From positions 1-5,635 of the forward strand of contig CAYHHX010000032.1 of NCBI GenBank assembly GCA_964356545.1: DNA of 5,635 nt, written 5' to 3'. This DNA is from JACPYG01 sp964356545 (GTDB lineage Bacteria > Patescibacteriota > Minisyncoccia > Minisyncoccales > Staskawiczbacteraceae). Both the position numbers and the translations under genes were made by a program. A model generated the notes under the pieces. That model saw only the letters and a program-made list of their open reading frames with translations, made no database searches and had not been told where the DNA came from. How positions within the stretch are numbered: the stretch's first letter is position 1; the number at the start of each line of letters is the position of its first letter. Positions 4,350-5,635 of this stretch are shown piece by piece.

Positions 4350-4802
4350 ATGCAATATGATGAAAAAACAGTAAAAATAAAGAGATTTGATAAAAAAATC
4401 CCTTTGCCAGAGTACAAGACAAAAGGAGCTGCGGCATTTGATTTGTGCGCGCGCGATAATATGGAGATTCCCCCCAAAGATTTTAAATATGTTCCACTAA
4501 ATGTTGCCATTGAAACTCCGCCAGGATATTTTTTGATGTTAGTGGCGCGTAGTTCAACTCATAAAAAAGGATTATGGATGGCAAATGGTATTGGTATTGG
4601 CGACTCGGATTTTTCGGGTGATAATGATGAATATAATGCCGTATATTATAATTTTACCGATAAACCGGTACTTATTGAAAAAGGCGAACGTATTGCTCAG
4701 GGTTTAATTTTAAAACGCTTGACTTGTTTGAATAATTATAATAGAATAACAGACATACAAAATAATACTCGAGGCGGTTGGGGCACAACGGGTAAAAAAT
4801 AA
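4350..4802 (+). CDS. dut: dUTP diphosphatase (dUTPase)
   Basis: A 150-residue trimeric-type dUTPase that hydrolyses dUTP to dUMP and pyrophosphate, keeping uracil out of DNA and supplying ThyA. All five motifs can be placed: 1, GAAAFDLCA (26-34); 2, ARSSTHKKGL (66-75); 3, GIGDSDFSG (82-90) with catalytic Asp85; 4, KGERIAQ (111-117); 5, RGGWGTTG (141-148). Two differences from the standard enzyme stand out. In motif 3, Phe88 replaces the usual Tyr that stacks on deoxyribose and excludes ribose, and the following beta turn (DNDEYNAVYYN) is about three residues longer. In motif 5, Trp144 replaces the usual Phe. Five of seven arginines are CGN codons, unlike its neighbours. It sits one base after comEB and three before tmk. 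Confidence 0.92.
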   Translation: MQYDEKTVKIKRFDKKIPLPEYKTKGAAAFDLCARDNMEIPPKDFKYVPLNVAIETPPGYFLMLVARSSTHKKGLWMANGIGIGDSDFSGDNDEYNAVYYNFTDKPVLIEKGERIAQGLILKRLTCLNNYNRITDIQNNTRGGWGTTGKK

Positions 4803-4805
4803 ATC

Positions 4806-5432
4806 ATGATTAAGCATAATTATCCAGGGAAGTTTATTGTTATAGAGGGATTAGACGGATCTGGCAAAAGCGCTCAAATTGAACTTTTGGTAAATTTTTT
4901 AGAAGAAATAGGCAGGAAAGTTATTTTGACAAAAGAGCCAACAATAGATTCAGAAGCTGGTAAAAAAATTAAGCAAGTTTTGATAGGAGAGGTAAAAATT
5001 GAACCATTAGAATTACAAAGTTTGTATGTACAAGACAGAAAAGAACACTTGGAAAAGAAAGTAATTCCAGCTTTGAAAGAAGGTAAGTTTGTGGTTTCGA
5101 GTCGCTACGCTTTTTCAACTTTTGCTTATGGCGCTTCTGATGGCTTAGATATGGATTTGTTAATTAAAATGAATGAACAATTTTTGTTGCCAGATTTAAC
5201 TATTATAATTGATGTTTTACCAGAATCTTGTATTCTGAGAATAGAAAGCAGAGGAGAGCCGAAAGAACTTTTTGAGAAAAAAGAAAAACTTACAAAAGTG
5301 AATGAGTTTTATAAAAAAATGCCAGAAATGTTTGAAAATGTTATTATAATAAATGGCGAAAGAACAATTCCAGAAGTTTTTGAAGAAATGAAAAAAATAC
5401 TAAATAAATTTAATTTTATAGAGCAGAAATAA
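4806..5432 (+). CDS. tmk: Thymidylate kinase (dTMP kinase)
   Basis: A 208-residue P-loop kinase that phosphorylates dTMP to dTDP. Walker A is GLDGSGKS (15-22). Next are TKEPT (42-46, the usual T-R-E-P loop), LQSLYVQDRKEHLEKKVIPAL (70-90, split helix region), SSRYAFSTFAYG (98-109, the DR-Y/H motif) and PDLTIIIDV (129-137). The LID region with RIESRGEPKELFE begins at 145. The Asp of the DR-Y/H motif is Ser99 here, while RYAFS resembles the eukaryotic-type sequence. Lys43 stands where many bacterial enzymes have Arg. The length is typical (about 200-215). The start at 4806 lies three bases after dut. The stop codon and the last lysine lie within the left arm of palindromic repeat copy 2, so the extreme C terminus may come from the element. 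Confidence 0.95.
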   Translation: MIKHNYPGKFIVIEGLDGSGKSAQIELLVNFLEEIGRKVILTKEPTIDSEAGKKIKQVLIGEVKIEPLELQSLYVQDRKEHLEKKVIPALKEGKFVVSSRYAFSTFAYGASDGLDMDLLIKMNEQFLLPDLTIIIDVLPESCILRIESRGEPKELFEKKEKLTKVNEFYKKMPEMFENVIIINGERTIPEVFEEMKKILNKFNFIEQK

Positions 5433-5495
5433 GTATATTTTTCAATTCGGGCTGGCCGTGGGTTTGGCGGACGTTGAAAAATATACTTATTTCTG
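5424..5495 (+). repeat. Dispersed palindromic repeat, copy 2 (perfect arms)
   Basis: The 22-base arms 5424-5445 and 5474-5495 are perfectly complementary. The 28-base centre 5446-5473 (TTCGGGCTGGCC, then GTGGGTTTGGCGGACG) differs from copy 1 at a single base. The outermost CAG/CTG pairs are specific to this copy and again complementary. The element begins inside the last sense codons of tmk, supplies its TAA stop (5430-5432), and ends 7 bases before the thyA start. In the mRNA, a ribosome ending tmk would melt the hairpin, while a formed hairpin would sit directly against the thyA start codon. An effect on thyA translation or on mRNA processing is therefore plausible but unproven. Confidence 0.92.
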
Positions 5496-5502
5496 TGTAA
5501 TT

Positions 5503-5635
5503 ATGAAACAATATTTAGATGTTTTAAAAAAAATAATAGACGAGGGGATTGATAGGCCCGACAGAACAGGAGTTGGTTCAAGGGCGGTTTTTGGAATTCC
5601 TATGCGTTTTAAAATGGCAGACGGGTTTCCGGCGG
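5503..5635 (+). CDS. thyA: Thymidylate synthase ThyA, N-terminal part (partial)
   Basis: The frame opens at ATG 5503 and is cut by the window edge after 44 residues. It begins MKQYLDVLKKIIDEG, continues RPDRTGVGSRAVFG and ends near MRFKMADGFP. This matches the N terminus of the classical folate-dependent enzyme, where the arginine of DRTG binds the substrate phosphate and DGFP precedes the TTK motif. ThyA methylates dUMP to dTMP with methylene-tetrahydrofolate. It is the folate-consuming ThyA, not the flavin-dependent ThyX. With comEB, dut and tmk upstream it completes a dTMP pathway in one operon. No ribosome binding site precedes the ATG; the seven bases between it and hairpin copy 2 leave little room for one. 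The catalytic cysteine lies outside the window. Confidence 0.93.
   Translation, partial: MKQYLDVLKKIIDEGIDRPDRTGVGSRAVFGIPMRFKMADGFPA

Noticed and set aside
785..5495. The three repeats as parts of a CRISPR array.
   Set aside because: They are kilobases apart, in mixed orientation, with whole genes between them and no cas genes.

Overview
The window reads as a piece of an AT-rich bacterial chromosome with compact proteins, short gaps and few Shine-Dalgarno sequences. The gene set, small protein sizes and short spacers fit a reduced-genome lineage such as the Candidate Phyla Radiation (Patescibacteria, Parcubacteria-like). That placement is inference; no 16S or other phylogenetic marker search was possible. 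All genes are on the + strand.

Layout. Positions 2-109 are the last codons of gyrB. Right behind it are a small YgjP-type zinc metallopeptidase (116-505) and a YbaB/EbfC nucleoid-associated protein (515-769). After a long hairpin repeat and a terminator comes a DEAD-box RNA helicase (946-2187) with its own strong promoter; its start codon lies only a few bases from the predicted transcription start, so the mRNA is probably leaderless. Next is secE-nusG-rplK (2317-3594), the start of the classical secE-nusG-rplKAJL-rpoBC region, but rplA does not follow rplK. Instead there is a hairpin-packed spacer (3595-3847) holding an inverted copy and a diverged direct copy of the rplK 3' end, a terminator, a promoter and a palindrome.

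The last block is a dTMP-synthesis operon: dCMP deaminase (3848-4348), dUTPase (4350-4802), thymidylate kinase (4806-5432) and the start of thymidylate synthase (5503 to the window edge). Two enzymes supply dUMP (from dCMP and from dUTP), ThyA methylates it to dTMP, and Tmk phosphorylates dTMP to dTDP.

The least expected content is non-coding. A roughly 75-base imperfect palindrome occurs three times: 785-862, 3087-3158 (opposite orientation) and 5424-5495. Each copy has AT-rich arms that pair with each other and a nearly invariant GC-rich 28-base centre. The arms differ between copies but mostly stay complementary, so the hairpin itself seems to be kept. Every copy lies at or just after a stop codon; one contains the tmk stop, and two end 7-10 bases before the next start codon. 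This looks like a dispersed, possibly mobile, structured element. I do not recognise it as a named family. The second unusual spot is the rplK terminus: MGIEIKD-stop is encoded twice, 129 bases apart, with only synonymous differences in those codons, which suggests an insertion or recombination junction.
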